Shown here piece by piece: positions 1-8,712 of a stretch of DNA of 64,000 nt. The DNA is taken from positions 649,875 to 713,874 of the forward strand of contig NZ_JACHWB010000001.1 of the NCBI RefSeq assembly GCF_014191055.1. The letters run 5' to 3'. How positions within the stretch are numbered: position 1 is the stretch's first letter; each line of letters starts with the position of its first letter. The DNA comes from Microvirga lupini (GTDB taxonomy: Bacteria; Pseudomonadota; Alphaproteobacteria; Rhizobiales; Beijerinckiaceae). Made by a program: the position numbers and the translations under genes. The notes under the pieces were generated by a model. The model saw only the letters and a program-made list of their open reading frames with translations. It was not told the origin of the DNA and did not search any database.

Positions 1-465
1 TCCGGCAAGGCCAGCGAAGGCCATGATGGTGCCGGGCGTTGCCTTCTTCGGGTTGTGAACGAAGGCGTCCAGCGCCTCATAGGTCCAGTCGCCGCCATGG
101 GCCTTCATCCCGGCGGAATAGTTGAAGCCCTCGTGCGAGGCGACAGGGCGTCCGACGACGCCATGAAGATTCGGGCCAACCTTGTTGGGGCCGCCCTCCT
201 CGAAGGTGTGGCAGGAGGCGCATTTGCGGGCCTGAGCCTGACCCTTGGTCGCATCGGCCTTGGCGAGAAGAACGGGGAGCGGCTCGGCCGGAGCGGCGGC
301 AGCCCCTGCACCAGCGGCGGCGCCTTCTTCCGGCGCCGGGAGGTCATAACCGGGAACGGCGGGCTTATGGGGAGAAAACAGGCCGCCGGCGATGACGTTG
401 ACGCCGACCACGAAAAGAAGCGAGCCGAAAACGGCGCCCGCGATCTTATTGGTCTCGATATTCAT
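1..465 (-). CDS. Class I cytochrome c family protein (C-terminus beyond window)
   Basis: Reading leftward from an ATG at 463-465, the frame stays open for 155 codons to the window edge. The N-terminus (MNIETNKIAGAVFGSLLFVV) is a signal peptide or membrane anchor. A low-complexity Pro/Ala/Glu linker follows, then the haem c attachment motif C-A-S-C-H at about residue 83, followed by GPNLHGVVGR, typical of class I cytochromes c of the mitochondrial/CycM type in alphaproteobacteria. It is probably a membrane-tethered electron carrier between the bc1 complex and oxidases. The Met ligand lies in the last visible part (YSAGMKAH or the segment beyond), so the C-terminus cannot be checked. The gene is divergent from kdsB. 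The family call is firm; the exact subtype is inferred. Confidence 0.88.
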   Translation of the reverse strand, partial: MNIETNKIAGAVFGSLLFVVGVNVIAGGLFSPHKPAVPGYDLPAPEEGAAAGAGAAAAPAEPLPVLLAKADATKGQAQARKCASCHTFEEGGPNKVGPNLHGVVGRPVASHEGFNYSAGMKAHGGDWTYEALDAFVHNPKKATPGTIMAFAGLAG

Positions 466-735
466 GAGTGAGGCTCTCCTCGCCTTCGTACAAGCGGCGA
501 AACCAGCGCAGCAGAAAGGATCCGCGGACGGGTGCCCGCGTCGGGGCGTTGCTTAGCCGTTGTCATGGGGGTTTGACAATGGGGTTTCCGGAGGTTTTCG
601 CCGTTCTCGTGGTCGCAGTTCGGGGTTGCAACGCATTCTGGCGCCTCAAGGTCCTTGGATACAGTGCCGCACGCATGACAAACAGGACCCGCCTTGCTAA
701 GGACGCTCGAACCTTTCGCCTTCGAAGATCGCGCC

Positions 736-1479
736 ATGTCCGACCCCCTCGTCCTCATCCCGGCCCGCCTGGCCGCAACGCGCCTGCCGAACAAGCCCCT
801 CGCTGACATCGCCGGCGAGCCCATGATCGTTCATGTGTGGCGCCGGGCCATGGAAGCTGGGATCGGGCCGGTGGCGGTCGCCACCGATGCGCCCGCCATC
901 GCCGAGGCCGTGACACGGGCGGGCGGTCAGGCCGTCATGACCCGGGCCGACCACCCCTCCGGCTCGGACCGCATCTTCGAGGCTGTGGAAAAGCTCGACC
1001 CGGGGGGGCGGCATGACGTGGTCGTGAACGTCCAGGGCGACCTGCCGACGATCGATCCCCGGGCCATTGCGGCCTCCATCGCTCCGCTCTCGGACCTGCA
1101 GGTCGACCTGGCGACCCTCGTGGCCGTCATCGAGCGGGACGAGGAGAAGACCAACCCCAGCGTGGTGAAGATGGTGGGAACCCCGGTCGCTCCGGGCCGG
1201 TTCCGGGCGCTCTACTTCACCCGGGCGACCGCGCCTTACGGGGACGGCCCGCTCTATCATCACATCGGCCTCTACGCCTATCGCCGCAAGGCGCTGCAGC
1301 GTTTCGTCGGCCTGCAGCCGTCGCCGCTGGAGCTGCGCGAGAAGCTGGAGCAGCTGCGCGCCCTGGAAGCCGGCATGCGCATCGATGCCGTTGTCGTCGA
1401 CGACGTGCCGTTGGGAGTCGATACTCCGCACGATCTGGAAAGGGCGCGCGACATGATCGCAGCTCGGAGGACATTATGA
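736..1479 (+). CDS. kdsB: 3-deoxy-manno-octulosonate cytidylyltransferase (CMP-KDO synthetase)
   Basis: This cytoplasmic enzyme activates KDO with CTP to give CMP-KDO for the lipopolysaccharide inner core. The 247-residue product has the normal family length. The N-terminal [15 protein letters not shown] nucleotide-binding loop, the [10 protein letters not shown] segment and the C-terminal [10 protein letters not shown] are all diagnostic. An upstream in-frame ATG at 694 would add 14 unrelated residues; the ATG at 736 is preferred because the conserved core begins right after it. The stop overlaps the start of pheA by 4 bases, so the two are probably co-transcribed. Confidence 0.95.
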   Translation: MSDPLVLIPARLAATRLPNKPLADIAGEPMIVHVWRRAMEAGIGPVAVATDAPAIAEAVTRAGGQAVMTRADHPSGSDRIFEAVEKLDPGGRHDVVVNVQGDLPTIDPRAIAASIAPLSDLQVDLATLVAVIERDEEKTNPSVVKMVGTPVAPGRFRALYFTRATAPYGDGPLYHHIGLYAYRRKALQRFVGLQPSPLELREKLEQLRALEAGMRIDAVVVDDVPLGVDTPHDLERARDMIAARRTL

Positions 1480-2330
1480 ACAAGCTTATTTCGTTCCAGG
1501 GCGAGCTGGGCGCCAACTCGCACACCGCCTGCGCGCAGGCGCGTCCCGACTGGGAGGCGCTGCCATGCCCGACCTTCGAGGACGCCTTGGCAGCCGTGAA
1601 CGAGGGAACGGCCGGTCTCGGCATGATTCCGATCGAGAATTCCATCGCCGGGCGCGTGGCCGACATTCACCACATGCTGCCGACCTCCGGGCTCCACATC
1701 GTCGGCGAGCATTTCCTGCCGATCCATTTTCACCTGATGGCCATCCCCGAGGCCAATCTCGGCACGATCAAGGACGTCTACAGCCACGTCCATGCGCTCG
1801 GCCAGTGCCGCAAGATTATCCGCAAGCTGGGCCTGAAAGCCCATGTGGCCGGCGATACCGCAGGCTCTGCCCGCGAAGTCTCCGAATGGAAGGACCCGAC
1901 CCGCGCGTCGCTCTCGCCGCGCATGGCGGCCGATATCTACGGCCTGAAAATCCTGGCGGAGAATGTGGAGGACGAGGCGCACAATACCACCCGCTTCGTC
2001 ATCCTGTCCAAGACGCCGCAATGGGCCCCTGCCGGTAACGGGCCCACTGTCACCTCCTTCGTGTTCCGCGTCCGCAACCTGCCGGCCGCGCTCTACAAGG
2101 CGCTCGGGGGCTTTGCCACCAACGGCATCAACATGACCAAGCTCGAGAGCTACATGCTCGAAGGCGAGTTCCTGGCAACCCAGTTCTATGCCGAGGTCGA
2201 CGGCCACCCGGAGGACGCCAACCTCAAGCGGGCCCTGGAAGAGCTGGAATTCTTCTCCCGCGAGCTGCGGATTCTGGGTGTCTACCCGGCCGATCCGTTC
2301 CGGGAGAAGATCAAGGAAGCGGCTGAGTGA
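1476..2330 (+). CDS. pheA: Prephenate dehydratase with ACT regulatory domain
   Basis: The enzyme converts prephenate to phenylpyruvate in phenylalanine synthesis. The 284-residue protein has a PDT catalytic domain (about residues 4-180) with the conserved [11 protein letters not shown] stretch and the N-T-T-R-F motif near residue 170. A C-terminal ACT domain (about 195-275) contains the LESY motif used for phenylalanine feedback binding. It is the monofunctional alphaproteobacterial form without a chorismate mutase domain. The start overlaps kdsB by 4 bases and the stop overlaps the next gene by 4 bases, so the three form a tight operon. Confidence 0.95.
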   Translation: MNKLISFQGELGANSHTACAQARPDWEALPCPTFEDALAAVNEGTAGLGMIPIENSIAGRVADIHHMLPTSGLHIVGEHFLPIHFHLMAIPEANLGTIKDVYSHVHALGQCRKIIRKLGLKAHVAGDTAGSAREVSEWKDPTRASLSPRMAADIYGLKILAENVEDEAHNTTRFVILSKTPQWAPAGNGPTVTSFVFRVRNLPAALYKALGGFATNGINMTKLESYMLEGEFLATQFYAEVDGHPEDANLKRALEELEFFSRELRILGVYPADPFREKIKEAAE

Positions 2331-2860
2331 CGATCCGGATTCGCGACGGCCGCGAGACGGATGTCGCGGGCATCGCCAGAGCGCACGTTCAGGGCTGGCG
2401 CGAATCCTACAAGGGTTTCCTCACGCCGGCGGCACTCGCGGGCCTCTCCGTCGAAGAGCGGGTCCAGCTATGGCAAAGGGCTCTCGCCGAGCAAGAACCT
2501 CGGGCCAAGCTTCTCGTGGCTGAAACCCGTGACGGCGAGATCGTCGGCTTCATCCGGGGCGGGCCGATCCGGGGCGAGAATGCCGACGGGCTCGGCACCG
2601 AGACCGAGATCTTCGCGATCTACCTGCTCGACAAGGTCAAACGGCAGGGCATCGGCCGCAGGCTCATGACCGGTGTTTTCGATCATCTCGCCGCTCACGG
2701 CGTTCGTTCGGTGGGCCTGTGGGTCCTGAAGGACAACCATCCGGCTCGCCGCTTCTACGAGACGCTCGGCGGGACAACCGGACCCGAGCAGTCTTTCGAT
2801 GTGCGCGGCCAGATGGTCACCGAGGTGGCGTATCGGTTCGAGCTGACCCCGCAGGGCTGA
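2327..2860 (+). CDS. GNAT family N-acetyltransferase
   Basis: This 177-residue protein starts at GTG 2327, overlapping the pheA stop. The acetyl-CoA loop appears as RQGIGRRLM (about residues 104-112), preceded by a beta-strand EIFAIYLLDKV and followed by NHPARRFYETLGG, the usual last third of GNAT folds. The substrate cannot be told from sequence. Its place at the end of the kdsB-pheA operon is probably only genomic packing. It could act on an amino acid, peptide or antibiotic. Confidence 0.85.
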   Translation: MTIRIRDGRETDVAGIARAHVQGWRESYKGFLTPAALAGLSVEERVQLWQRALAEQEPRAKLLVAETRDGEIVGFIRGGPIRGENADGLGTETEIFAIYLLDKVKRQGIGRRLMTGVFDHLAAHGVRSVGLWVLKDNHPARRFYETLGGTTGPEQSFDVRGQMVTEVAYRFELTPQG

Positions 2861-2876
2861 ACTCGCTTCGCCTGCA

Positions 2877-2917
2877 TGTCATCCCCGGCGAGCCGCAGGC
2901 GAGGGAAGGGGCTCCCC
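2877..2917. repeat. Partial copy of TGTCATCCCCGG-type intergenic repeat
   Basis: The sequence from 2877 begins TGTCATCCCCGGCGAGCCGC and continues with the GGCGAGGGAAGGGG segment also seen at 5628 and 18426. Only the left half is present, directly downstream of the GNAT gene. It is a member of a short palindromic repeat family common between genes in Hyphomicrobiales. Confidence 0.7.
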
Positions 2918-2940
2918 ATCTCTGCTGTCCACCTCTCCAG

Positions 2941-3041
2941 CCTCATCCTGAGGAGCAGCAAAGCTGCGTCTCGAAGGATCGTCCAGCACCCTCTGGAGCC
3001 TCCTTCGAGACGGTCGCTGAAGCGACCTCCTCAGGATGAGG
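2941..3041. repeat. Palindromic intergenic repeat with 14-bp perfect inverted ends
   Basis: CCTCATCCTGAGGA at 2941-2954 is perfectly repeated in inverted form at 3028-3041, with a second inner inverted pair (CGAAGGA / TCCTTCG). This is a REP-like unit of a family different from the TGTCATCCCC type. The rest of the 2861-3430 gap shows no credible gene; the short frames there lack ribosome sites and conserved character. Confidence 0.75.
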
Positions 3042-3430
3042 GCTACGGGTGTGAGGTCAGGCGGTCGAGCAATGTTCTTACTTTGTTCTTGGCTTCTGTC
3101 CTAACCTTGGCTATATCATGGTTCATCCTCGTCCACAGAGGGGCGCGCTCGCGAGGCGTCGCAGATGCGGGACGAGGCGCGGTCCCGCCGCAGGTCTCGC
3201 ACGCCTGTGATCGCGGGTGGCCGATCCTGGCGCAGATCCAGGTCCGCTGAAACAAACCGCGCGTGACGAGCAGATCCGGCTCTTCACTTCTCACCACACA
3301 ATCGAGCCGGGCTGCCCAGCACGCCTCCCTCGATCTCACCCGACGGCTCGCAGTTCACGCTGCGGGCCCGAAGGCGCTGGCTGTTTGATATCGGCTTCCC
3401 CAATGCCGTCATGCCCGACCCTGACGAGCT

Positions 3431-4027
3431 TCAAAGATCGCCGAAGATATTCGCTTTGGAGATGGCGATATGCTTCAGCAGGATGATCTCGAAATCAGCA
3501 TTCCCGTCACCATTCTGATCGCCGGCAACGATGGTTTTCGCCTGGGCCCCCGATCCGATGAACCGGTAATTCAGTTCGCCTGCATGGCCGGAGAAACCGG
3601 AGTTTCCGATGAAGGTGAAATCCTGATTGCCTGCGACGTTCTTGACCGCATCGATATTCTTGAGGTGGAGCGTGTCCTGCCTGGTGAAATCCGTCACGAC
3701 ATCCGCCGACGAACCGGGTCGCGTTTCGCGCGCATGCTTGAAGATGAAGGTATCCCGGCCTGCCCCGCCGGTCAGAATGTCCCGGCCTTCGTTGCCGTTC
3801 AGCTGATCGTTTCCGGCGTCGCCAACGAGCCTATCGTCGCCGCGGCCGCCACGCAGAAGGTCGTTCCCGAGACCTCCGAAGAGTTTGTCGTGACCTGCTC
3901 CCCCCTCCAGGACATCCGTTCCGCGAAGGCCCCTGAGAGTGTCATTGCCGCCGAGACCTTGGAGAAGGTCGCCAAGGCTTGTGCCATTCAGAATGTTGGC
4001 GAGCCCCGATCCGACAATCCTTGCCAT
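3431..4027 (-). CDS. RTX-type (hemolysin-like) calcium-binding protein
   Basis: The 198-residue product has about five nonapeptide repeats of the GGxGxDxLx type (for example GGNDTL, GGAGHDKLFGG, GGRGDDRLVG) in residues 15-95. A C-terminal beta-rich segment follows (FIFKHARET...DVVTDF...ENADF-like), typical of the secretion end of type I-secreted RTX proteins. A GTG six bases upstream lies inside the AGGGAGG ribosome site, so ATG 4027 is chosen. No type I transporter is nearby, so secretion would depend on genes elsewhere. The small size suggests a calcium-stabilised surface or matrix protein; the real function is unknown. Confidence 0.85.
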   Translation of the reverse strand: MARIVGSGLANILNGTSLGDLLQGLGGNDTLRGLRGTDVLEGGAGHDKLFGGLGNDLLRGGRGDDRLVGDAGNDQLNGNEGRDILTGGAGRDTFIFKHARETRPGSSADVVTDFTRQDTLHLKNIDAVKNVAGNQDFTFIGNSGFSGHAGELNYRFIGSGAQAKTIVAGDQNGDGNADFEIILLKHIAISKANIFGDL

Positions 4028-4252
4028 TTTCACCTCCCTGTCGCTCTGTCGTGCTGGGAGGCCGGATGCATGGGTGGCATCGGGTTTTGTCAGGCCTCAC
4101 CATGGCAATGGAGCCTAGCTTGGTTCAGGGCCGTTTCGTACGGGGCAAAGGCGGTATCTCAGCGGAGTATTCTCCCCGCGGAGCGGAGCGCGGTCGCTGT
4201 GCCTCCTGCGGTGCAACCAGGGATCGGATTGCGCCCTTCGCGACAGCGTTTC

Positions 4253-5155
4253 TCAATCCTTCACCCATTCCCGGATGAGGTGGTTCGCAATCGCGATCGG
4301 GGCCGGGGCCAGGAACTGCTCGTGGGTGCCGTCCAGCATGCGCCGGATGTCGTCCTTGGTGAACCAGCGGGCATCCTCAAGCTCCTCGCCGTCGAAGGCA
4401 ATGTCGTCGGTGAGAGCCTCACCGATGCAGCCGATCATGATGTTCGACGGGAAGGGCCAGGGCTGGGAGGCGAGGTAGCGCACGGCGCCCACCCGGATGC
4501 CGGCCTCCTCGAAGGTCTCGCGACGGACCGCGTCCTCGATGGTCTCGCCCTGCTCCAGGAAGCCGGCGAGGCAGGAATACATCTTTTCCGGAAAGCGCGG
4601 CTGGCGGCCCATGAGGCATTTGTCGCCGCGGGTCACGAGCATGATCACGACCGGATCGGTGCGCGGAAAATGCTGCGCGCCGCAAGCCGAGCAGTCGCGT
4701 CGGAACCCGGCCTGGGCGGCTTGCGTCGGCGCCCCGCAATTGGCGCAGAAGCGGTGACGCCGGTGCCAGTCGAGCAGGGACTTCGCCATGGCGAGCATCC
4801 CGAGCTCCTCCGGCGGCACGAGGCCACGCATGGCGATGGACCGCAGGTCGACGGCGGCGAAGACCGGATCGTCCTGAAACAGCTCGGCCACTTCGGGCAC
4901 TGCCAGCGTCCCCACCACGGGGCGGTCGTTCAGGGTGCCGAGGAAGACCTGCTCCTGATGGGCGGGAAGGCGCCCCAGGATCGTGGCGGGCAGGAGGCTC
5001 GTTCCCGGTTCGCCGATCTGAAGGATCGGCTGGTCCCCGGCCAGGACGACCATGGCGGTCCAGGGGTTGGCAGCCGCGTTGGCGAGCGCCTCCGGATCCC
5101 GCTCCGCGCTGTGGCGGACGAGCGGGTTCGTGATGTAGGCGATGGGTCGGGTCAT
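4253..5155 (-). CDS. nudC: NAD(P)H pyrophosphatase / NAD-capped RNA decapping Nudix hydrolase
   Basis: NudC cleaves the pyrophosphate of NADH and of NAD-capped RNA. The 300-residue protein has the N-terminal NUDIX-like domain, a four-cysteine zinc ribbon (CANCGAP ... CSACGAQHFPR) at about residues 137-163, and a Nudix box starting GFLEQGETIEDAV and ending REtFEEAGI-like with the catalytic REx2EE residues. The NudC signature SQPWPFPSN follows at about 230. It lies 14 bases downstream of the HIT gene on the same strand, so the two are probably an operon. Confidence 0.95.
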   Translation of the reverse strand: MTRPIAYITNPLVRHSAERDPEALANAAANPWTAMVVLAGDQPILQIGEPGTSLLPATILGRLPAHQEQVFLGTLNDRPVVGTLAVPEVAELFQDDPVFAAVDLRSIAMRGLVPPEELGMLAMAKSLLDWHRRHRFCANCGAPTQAAQAGFRRDCSACGAQHFPRTDPVVIMLVTRGDKCLMGRQPRFPEKMYSCLAGFLEQGETIEDAVRRETFEEAGIRVGAVRYLASQPWPFPSNIMIGCIGEALTDDIAFDGEELEDARWFTKDDIRRMLDGTHEQFLAPAPIAIANHLIREWVKD

Positions 5156-5169
5156 GAAACGATCCTGGG

Positions 5170-5580
5170 TCAGGCCGCCGCGAAAAGAGTGGCGGCGCGC
5201 TCGATCAGGGCGCTGGCCGCATGAGGAGGGTAGGGGGTCCGGGTGCCGTGCCCCCAGACGGGACCGGGCCAGGCCGGATCGGAGCGGAAGCGCCCGACCA
5301 CATGAACATGAAGCTGCGTCACGATGTTGCCCAGCGCCCCCACATTCACCTTGTCGGGTTTCGATAGCTCCAGCATCACCCCCGTGGCGATGCGGATCTC
5401 CTGCATCAGCTGAATGGATTGCTCCTCGGACAGGTCCGTCAGCTCGCTCGCCTCCGCAACGCGGGGCACCAGCACGAACCAGGGAAAGCGTGCGTCGTTC
5501 AGCAGCAGGACCGAGGAGAGGGCGAGGTCGCCGACCGGGATCGTGTCGGCTTCGAGCCGAGAATCGAGCTGGAATGTCAT
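5170..5580 (-). CDS. HIT domain protein
   Basis: The 136-residue product has the histidine-triad region QLHVHVVGRFRSDPAWPG at about residues 92-109, where the HxHxx stretch forms the nucleotide-hydrolase active site. The ATG at 5580 begins the conserved region (MTFQLDSRLEADT); the longer frame upstream runs through a palindromic repeat and is not credible. HIT proteins hydrolyse nucleotide phosphoramidates or dinucleotides. Pairing with nudC fits a nucleotide-cleaning role. Confidence 0.88.
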   Translation of the reverse strand: MTFQLDSRLEADTIPVGDLALSSVLLLNDARFPWFVLVPRVAEASELTDLSEEQSIQLMQEIRIATGVMLELSKPDKVNVGALGNIVTQLHVHVVGRFRSDPAWPGPVWGHGTRTPYPPHAASALIERAATLFAAA

Positions 5581-5627
5581 GGGGCTATGTAACCGAGCCT
5601 GCGGCGCCGTGTCAGCCTGAACCTTGC

Positions 5628-5728
5628 TGTCATCCCCGGTGAGCCGCAGGCGAGGGAATGGGATCCACGACTGGGTGCAGCGCCATGGATTCCCTTCCCC
5701 TCCGCTGACGCTCCGGCCGGGAATGACA
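5628..5728. repeat. Palindromic intergenic repeat, TGTCATCCCCGG family
   Basis: A roughly 100-bp unit starts TGTCATCCCCGGTGAGCCGC and ends CCGGGAATGACA, so the outer ends are inverted. Inner inverted pairs (GGGAATGGGATCCA / TGGATTCCCTTCCC) would fold into a long hairpin. The same unit is seen at 18426 and half of it at 2877. It lies between the HIT gene and the SRP RNA. Confidence 0.75.
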
Positions 5729-5810
5729 CTGAAGCGCTGTGGAGACCGGGGACGGCAGACAAGGCGGCCGTTTCTAACTTGCGTTTCCCGCCCGATACGC
5801 CCATATAGCC

Positions 5811-5910
5811 GGTGGGAGGTTGGCGAGGGACGTCTCACTCGCCAACCGGGTCAGGTCCGGAAGGAAGCAGCCCTAACGAGACCGAACGGGTCTTCGTCCA
5901 GCCTCCCACC
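5811..5910 (+). ncRNA. ffs: Signal recognition particle RNA (4.5S type)
   Basis: The sequence carries the universal SRP domain IV signature GGTCAGGTCCGGAAGGAAGC (5849-5868). The ends pair: GGTGGGAGG at 5811-5819 with CCTCCCACC at 5902-5910, giving a single hairpin of about 100 nt. This RNA binds Ffh to target membrane proteins co-translationally. Its position directly upstream of dnaX on the same strand is the standard alphaproteobacterial arrangement. Confidence 0.96.
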
Positions 5911-5939
5911 GTAAAAGTTTCTCCAAAGCCTTGCAGTCG

Positions 5940-7763
5940 ATGGACGATACCACAGCCGGCACGCCCCTGAATGACGAGCCGGCCCTGCCGGGCTTCCCCG
6001 CCGCGCCGGCACCTGCGGCTGCGCCGTCCTCGCCCTACCGCGTTCTCGCCCGCAAATACCGCCCGCGCACCTTCGATGACCTGATCGGCCAGGAGGCGAT
6101 GGTCCGCACCCTCTCGAACGCGTTCGAGACGGGCCGCATCCCGCAGGCCTGGATGCTCACCGGCGTCCGCGGCGTCGGCAAGACCACCACGGCCCGTATC
6201 CTGGCCCGCGGCCTGAACTATCAGAAGCCCGATGGCTCCGGCGCTCCCACCATCCATATGCCGGAACTCGGCGTGCATTGCGAAGCGATCATGGAATCGC
6301 GGCACGTGGACGTGCTGGAGATGGACGCGGCCTCACATACCGGCATCGACGATGTGCGCCAGATCATCGACGGCATCCGCTATTCGCCGGTCTCGGCCCG
6401 CTACAAGGTCTACATCATCGACGAGGTCCACATGCTCTCGGAGAAGGCGTTCAACGCCTTCCTGAAGACCCTGGAGGAGCCGCCGCCGCACGCGAAGTTC
6501 ATCTTCGCCACCACCGAGATTCGCAAGGTTCCGGTCACCATCCTGTCCCGCTGCCAGCGCTTCGACCTGCGCCGCATCGAGGCGGACAAGCTCGTGGCCC
6601 ACTTGACCCGCATCTGCGACGCCGAGGGCGTACAGGCCGACGCCGAGGCGCTTGCGGCCATCGCCCGTGCAGCCGAAGGCTCTGCGCGCGATTCCCTGTC
6701 GCTGATGGACCAGGCCATTGCCCATGGGGCCGGTGTGGTCACGCCCGACACCGTGCGCGACATGCTGGGCCTTGCCGACCGCAGCCAGGTCATCGACTTG
6801 TTCGAGGCCGTCATGCGCGGCGACGTGTCGGCGGCCTTCGCCGGTTTGCGCTCGCAATACGATGCCGGTGCGGACCCGGCCGTGATCCTGTCCGATCTCG
6901 CGGCCTTCTCGCATGTCGTCACCCGCCTCAAGCTGATCGCGGAAGCCGCCAGGGATCCCGCTCTCTCCGAGATCGAGCGCACCCGCGGCATGGACTATGC
7001 CGGGAAACTCTCGGTCCGGACCCTGTCCCGCGCCTGGCAGATCCTGCTCAAGGGCATTCCTGAGGTTCAGGCCTCGAACCGTCCGATCGCGGCCGCCGAG
7101 ATGGTGCTCGTGCGCCTCGCCTATGCGGCCGACCTGCCGACACCCGACGAGGCGCTGCGCGCCCTGAAGGATGGGGCTCCGCTGCCTGCGGGCGGCCCGG
7201 CTCCCGCGCCCTCGCGGCCCTCCGGTCCCGCGACTTCCGGCACCATGGCGCTCGCCACCTCGCAGCCGAACCCCCAGCCGCGCCCTCAAGTCCCGCAGGC
7301 CGAACCGACCATGCGCCTGCGCCGCTTCGAGGACGTGGTGGCGCTCGCCGGCGAGAAGCGCGAGATCGTCCTGAAGGCAGCGCTGGAGCGCGACGTGCGC
7401 CTCGTGCGCTTCGAGGAGGGACGCATCGAGCTCAGCCTCACCGAGACCGGCAGCCGCACCATCGCCAACGACCTCACCCGCGCCCTCCAGCAATGGACAG
7501 GTGAGCGCTGGATGGTAGCGCTCTCCTCCGAGGAAGGCGCTCCGACGCTGCACGAAAAGGCAGTCGCCGCCGAGCGCGAGCGCAAGGAAGGGGCGGCCAA
7601 CCATCCGCTCGTTCAGGCGGTGCTCTCCAAGTTTCCCGGCGCGCAGATCGTGAACGTCATCGAGCGTTCCGAGAAGACCGGCGAAGACGCGGAAACCGAG
7701 ATCCTCGGCGAGGAGGATGCGGCGGCCGCGCACGAGGCTGAAGAAGACGACGATCTGTTTTGA
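5940..7763 (+). CDS. dnaX: DNA polymerase III subunits gamma/tau
   Basis: DnaX is the clamp-loader ATPase of the replisome. The 607-residue protein has an N-terminal Pro/Ala segment, Walker A GVRGVGKTTTAR (about residue 75), Walker B YIIDEVHMLS, and the sensor-1 region TTEIRKVPVTILSRCQRFDL with the SRC motif. A Pro-rich linker and a tau-like C-terminal domain ending in an acidic tail follow. The zinc-binding loop is reduced to a single cysteine (GVHCEAIMESRHVDV), as in related alphaproteobacteria. ATG 5940 is used; a TTG at 5931 is also possible. Confidence 0.96.
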   Translation: MDDTTAGTPLNDEPALPGFPAAPAPAAAPSSPYRVLARKYRPRTFDDLIGQEAMVRTLSNAFETGRIPQAWMLTGVRGVGKTTTARILARGLNYQKPDGSGAPTIHMPELGVHCEAIMESRHVDVLEMDAASHTGIDDVRQIIDGIRYSPVSARYKVYIIDEVHMLSEKAFNAFLKTLEEPPPHAKFIFATTEIRKVPVTILSRCQRFDLRRIEADKLVAHLTRICDAEGVQADAEALAAIARAAEGSARDSLSLMDQAIAHGAGVVTPDTVRDMLGLADRSQVIDLFEAVMRGDVSAAFAGLRSQYDAGADPAVILSDLAAFSHVVTRLKLIAEAARDPALSEIERTRGMDYAGKLSVRTLSRAWQILLKGIPEVQASNRPIAAAEMVLVRLAYAADLPTPDEALRALKDGAPLPAGGPAPAPSRPSGPATSGTMALATSQPNPQPRPQVPQAEPTMRLRRFEDVVALAGEKREIVLKAALERDVRLVRFEEGRIELSLTETGSRTIANDLTRALQQWTGERWMVALSSEEGAPTLHEKAVAAERERKEGAANHPLVQAVLSKFPGAQIVNVIERSEKTGEDAETEILGEEDAAAAHEAEEDDDLF

Positions 7764-7778
7764 AGTGAGGATGCGGTC

Positions 7779-8099
7779 ATGAAGGACATCATGGGACTGA
7801 TGAAGCAGGCGCAGGCGATGCAGCAAAAGCTGCAGGACGCCCAGGCCGAGCTCGACACCCTCGAAGTCGACGGCACGGCCGGCGGCGGCGTCGTGACCGT
7901 GAAGGTGACCGGCAAGGGCAACCTCAAGTCGATCAACATCGATCCCTCGCTCCTGAACCCGGACGAGAAGGAGATCGTCGAGGATCTCATCGTGGCCGCC
8001 ATGAACGATGCCCGCGGCAAAGCGGAGCGCGCCGCCCAGGAGCGGATGGAAAGCATCACCAAGGGCCTGCCGCTGCCGCCCGGCCTGAAGCTGTTCTGA
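7779..8099 (+). CDS. YbaB/EbfC family nucleoid-associated protein
   Basis: This 106-residue protein begins [19 protein letters not shown] and contains [17 protein letters not shown], which matches the dimeric tweezer-shaped YbaB/EbfC family that binds DNA. It lies 15 bases after dnaX and 7 bases before recR, the conserved dnaX-ybaB-recR order. It probably shapes nucleoid structure or supports recombinational repair. Confidence 0.95.
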   Translation: MKDIMGLMKQAQAMQQKLQDAQAELDTLEVDGTAGGGVVTVKVTGKGNLKSINIDPSLLNPDEKEIVEDLIVAAMNDARGKAERAAQERMESITKGLPLPPGLKLF

Positions 8100-8106
8100 G
8101 ACATCA

Positions 8107-8712
8107 ATGGCCCAGCATGTTGCCGGTCCCGAGATCGAGCGCCTGATCCAGCTCCTTGCCCGGCTGCCGGGTTTAGGGCCGCGCTCGGCACGGCGCGCTG
8201 CGCTCCATCTCATCAAGAAGCGTGAGACCCTGCTCAACCCGTTGAGCGATGCCATGCGCATCGCCAACGAGCGCATCGTGGTGTGCTCGTCCTGCGGCAA
8301 TGTCGATACGTCGGATCCCTGCACGATCTGCCGGGACGCCAAGCGCGATCCCTCGATCCTCGTGGTGGTGGAGGACGTGTCCGATCTCTGGGCGCTGGAG
8401 CGTTCGGGCGCGGTCAGCGCCAAGTACCACGTGCTCGGCGGCGTGCTCTCGCCGCTCGACGGCGTGCGTCCCGAACACCTGAACCTGGAGCGTCTCGTCG
8501 CCCGCGCGTCGGAGCCGGGCGTCTCGGAGGTGATCCTAGCGCTCAACGCGACGGTCGACGGACAGACCACGGCCCATTACATCACCGAGCTGCTCGCGCA
8601 TCTGCCCGTGAAGGTGACGAAGCTCGCCCACGGCGTGCCTGTCGGCGGCGAACTCGATTATCTCGATGAAGGAACCCTGTCGGCAGCAATCCGACAGCGC
8701 ACGTCGTTCTGA
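8107..8712 (+). CDS. recR: Recombination mediator protein RecR
   Basis: RecR works with RecF and RecO to load RecA on gapped DNA. The 201-residue protein has the N-terminal helix-hairpin-helix ([19 protein letters not shown]), a four-cysteine zinc finger ([16 protein letters not shown], about residues 59-74), a Toprim domain ([18 protein letters not shown]) and the C-terminal ATP-like loop with [12 protein letters not shown]. The length is normal. Its stop at 8710-8712 directly abuts the convergent kinase gene. Confidence 0.97.
   Translation: MAQHVAGPEIERLIQLLARLPGLGPRSARRAALHLIKKRETLLNPLSDAMRIANERIVVCSSCGNVDTSDPCTICRDAKRDPSILVVVEDVSDLWALERSGAVSAKYHVLGGVLSPLDGVRPEHLNLERLVARASEPGVSEVILALNATVDGQTTAHYITELLAHLPVKVTKLAHGVPVGGELDYLDEGTLSAAIRQRTSF

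Noticed and set aside
3470..5224. Long plus-strand open frame (584 codons)
   Set aside because: It is antisense to the RTX and nudC genes, both of which have clear motifs on the minus strand; the frame is open because of high GC.
6333..8570. Minus-strand open frame of 745 codons
   Set aside because: It is antisense to dnaX, ybaB and recR; no motif supports it.
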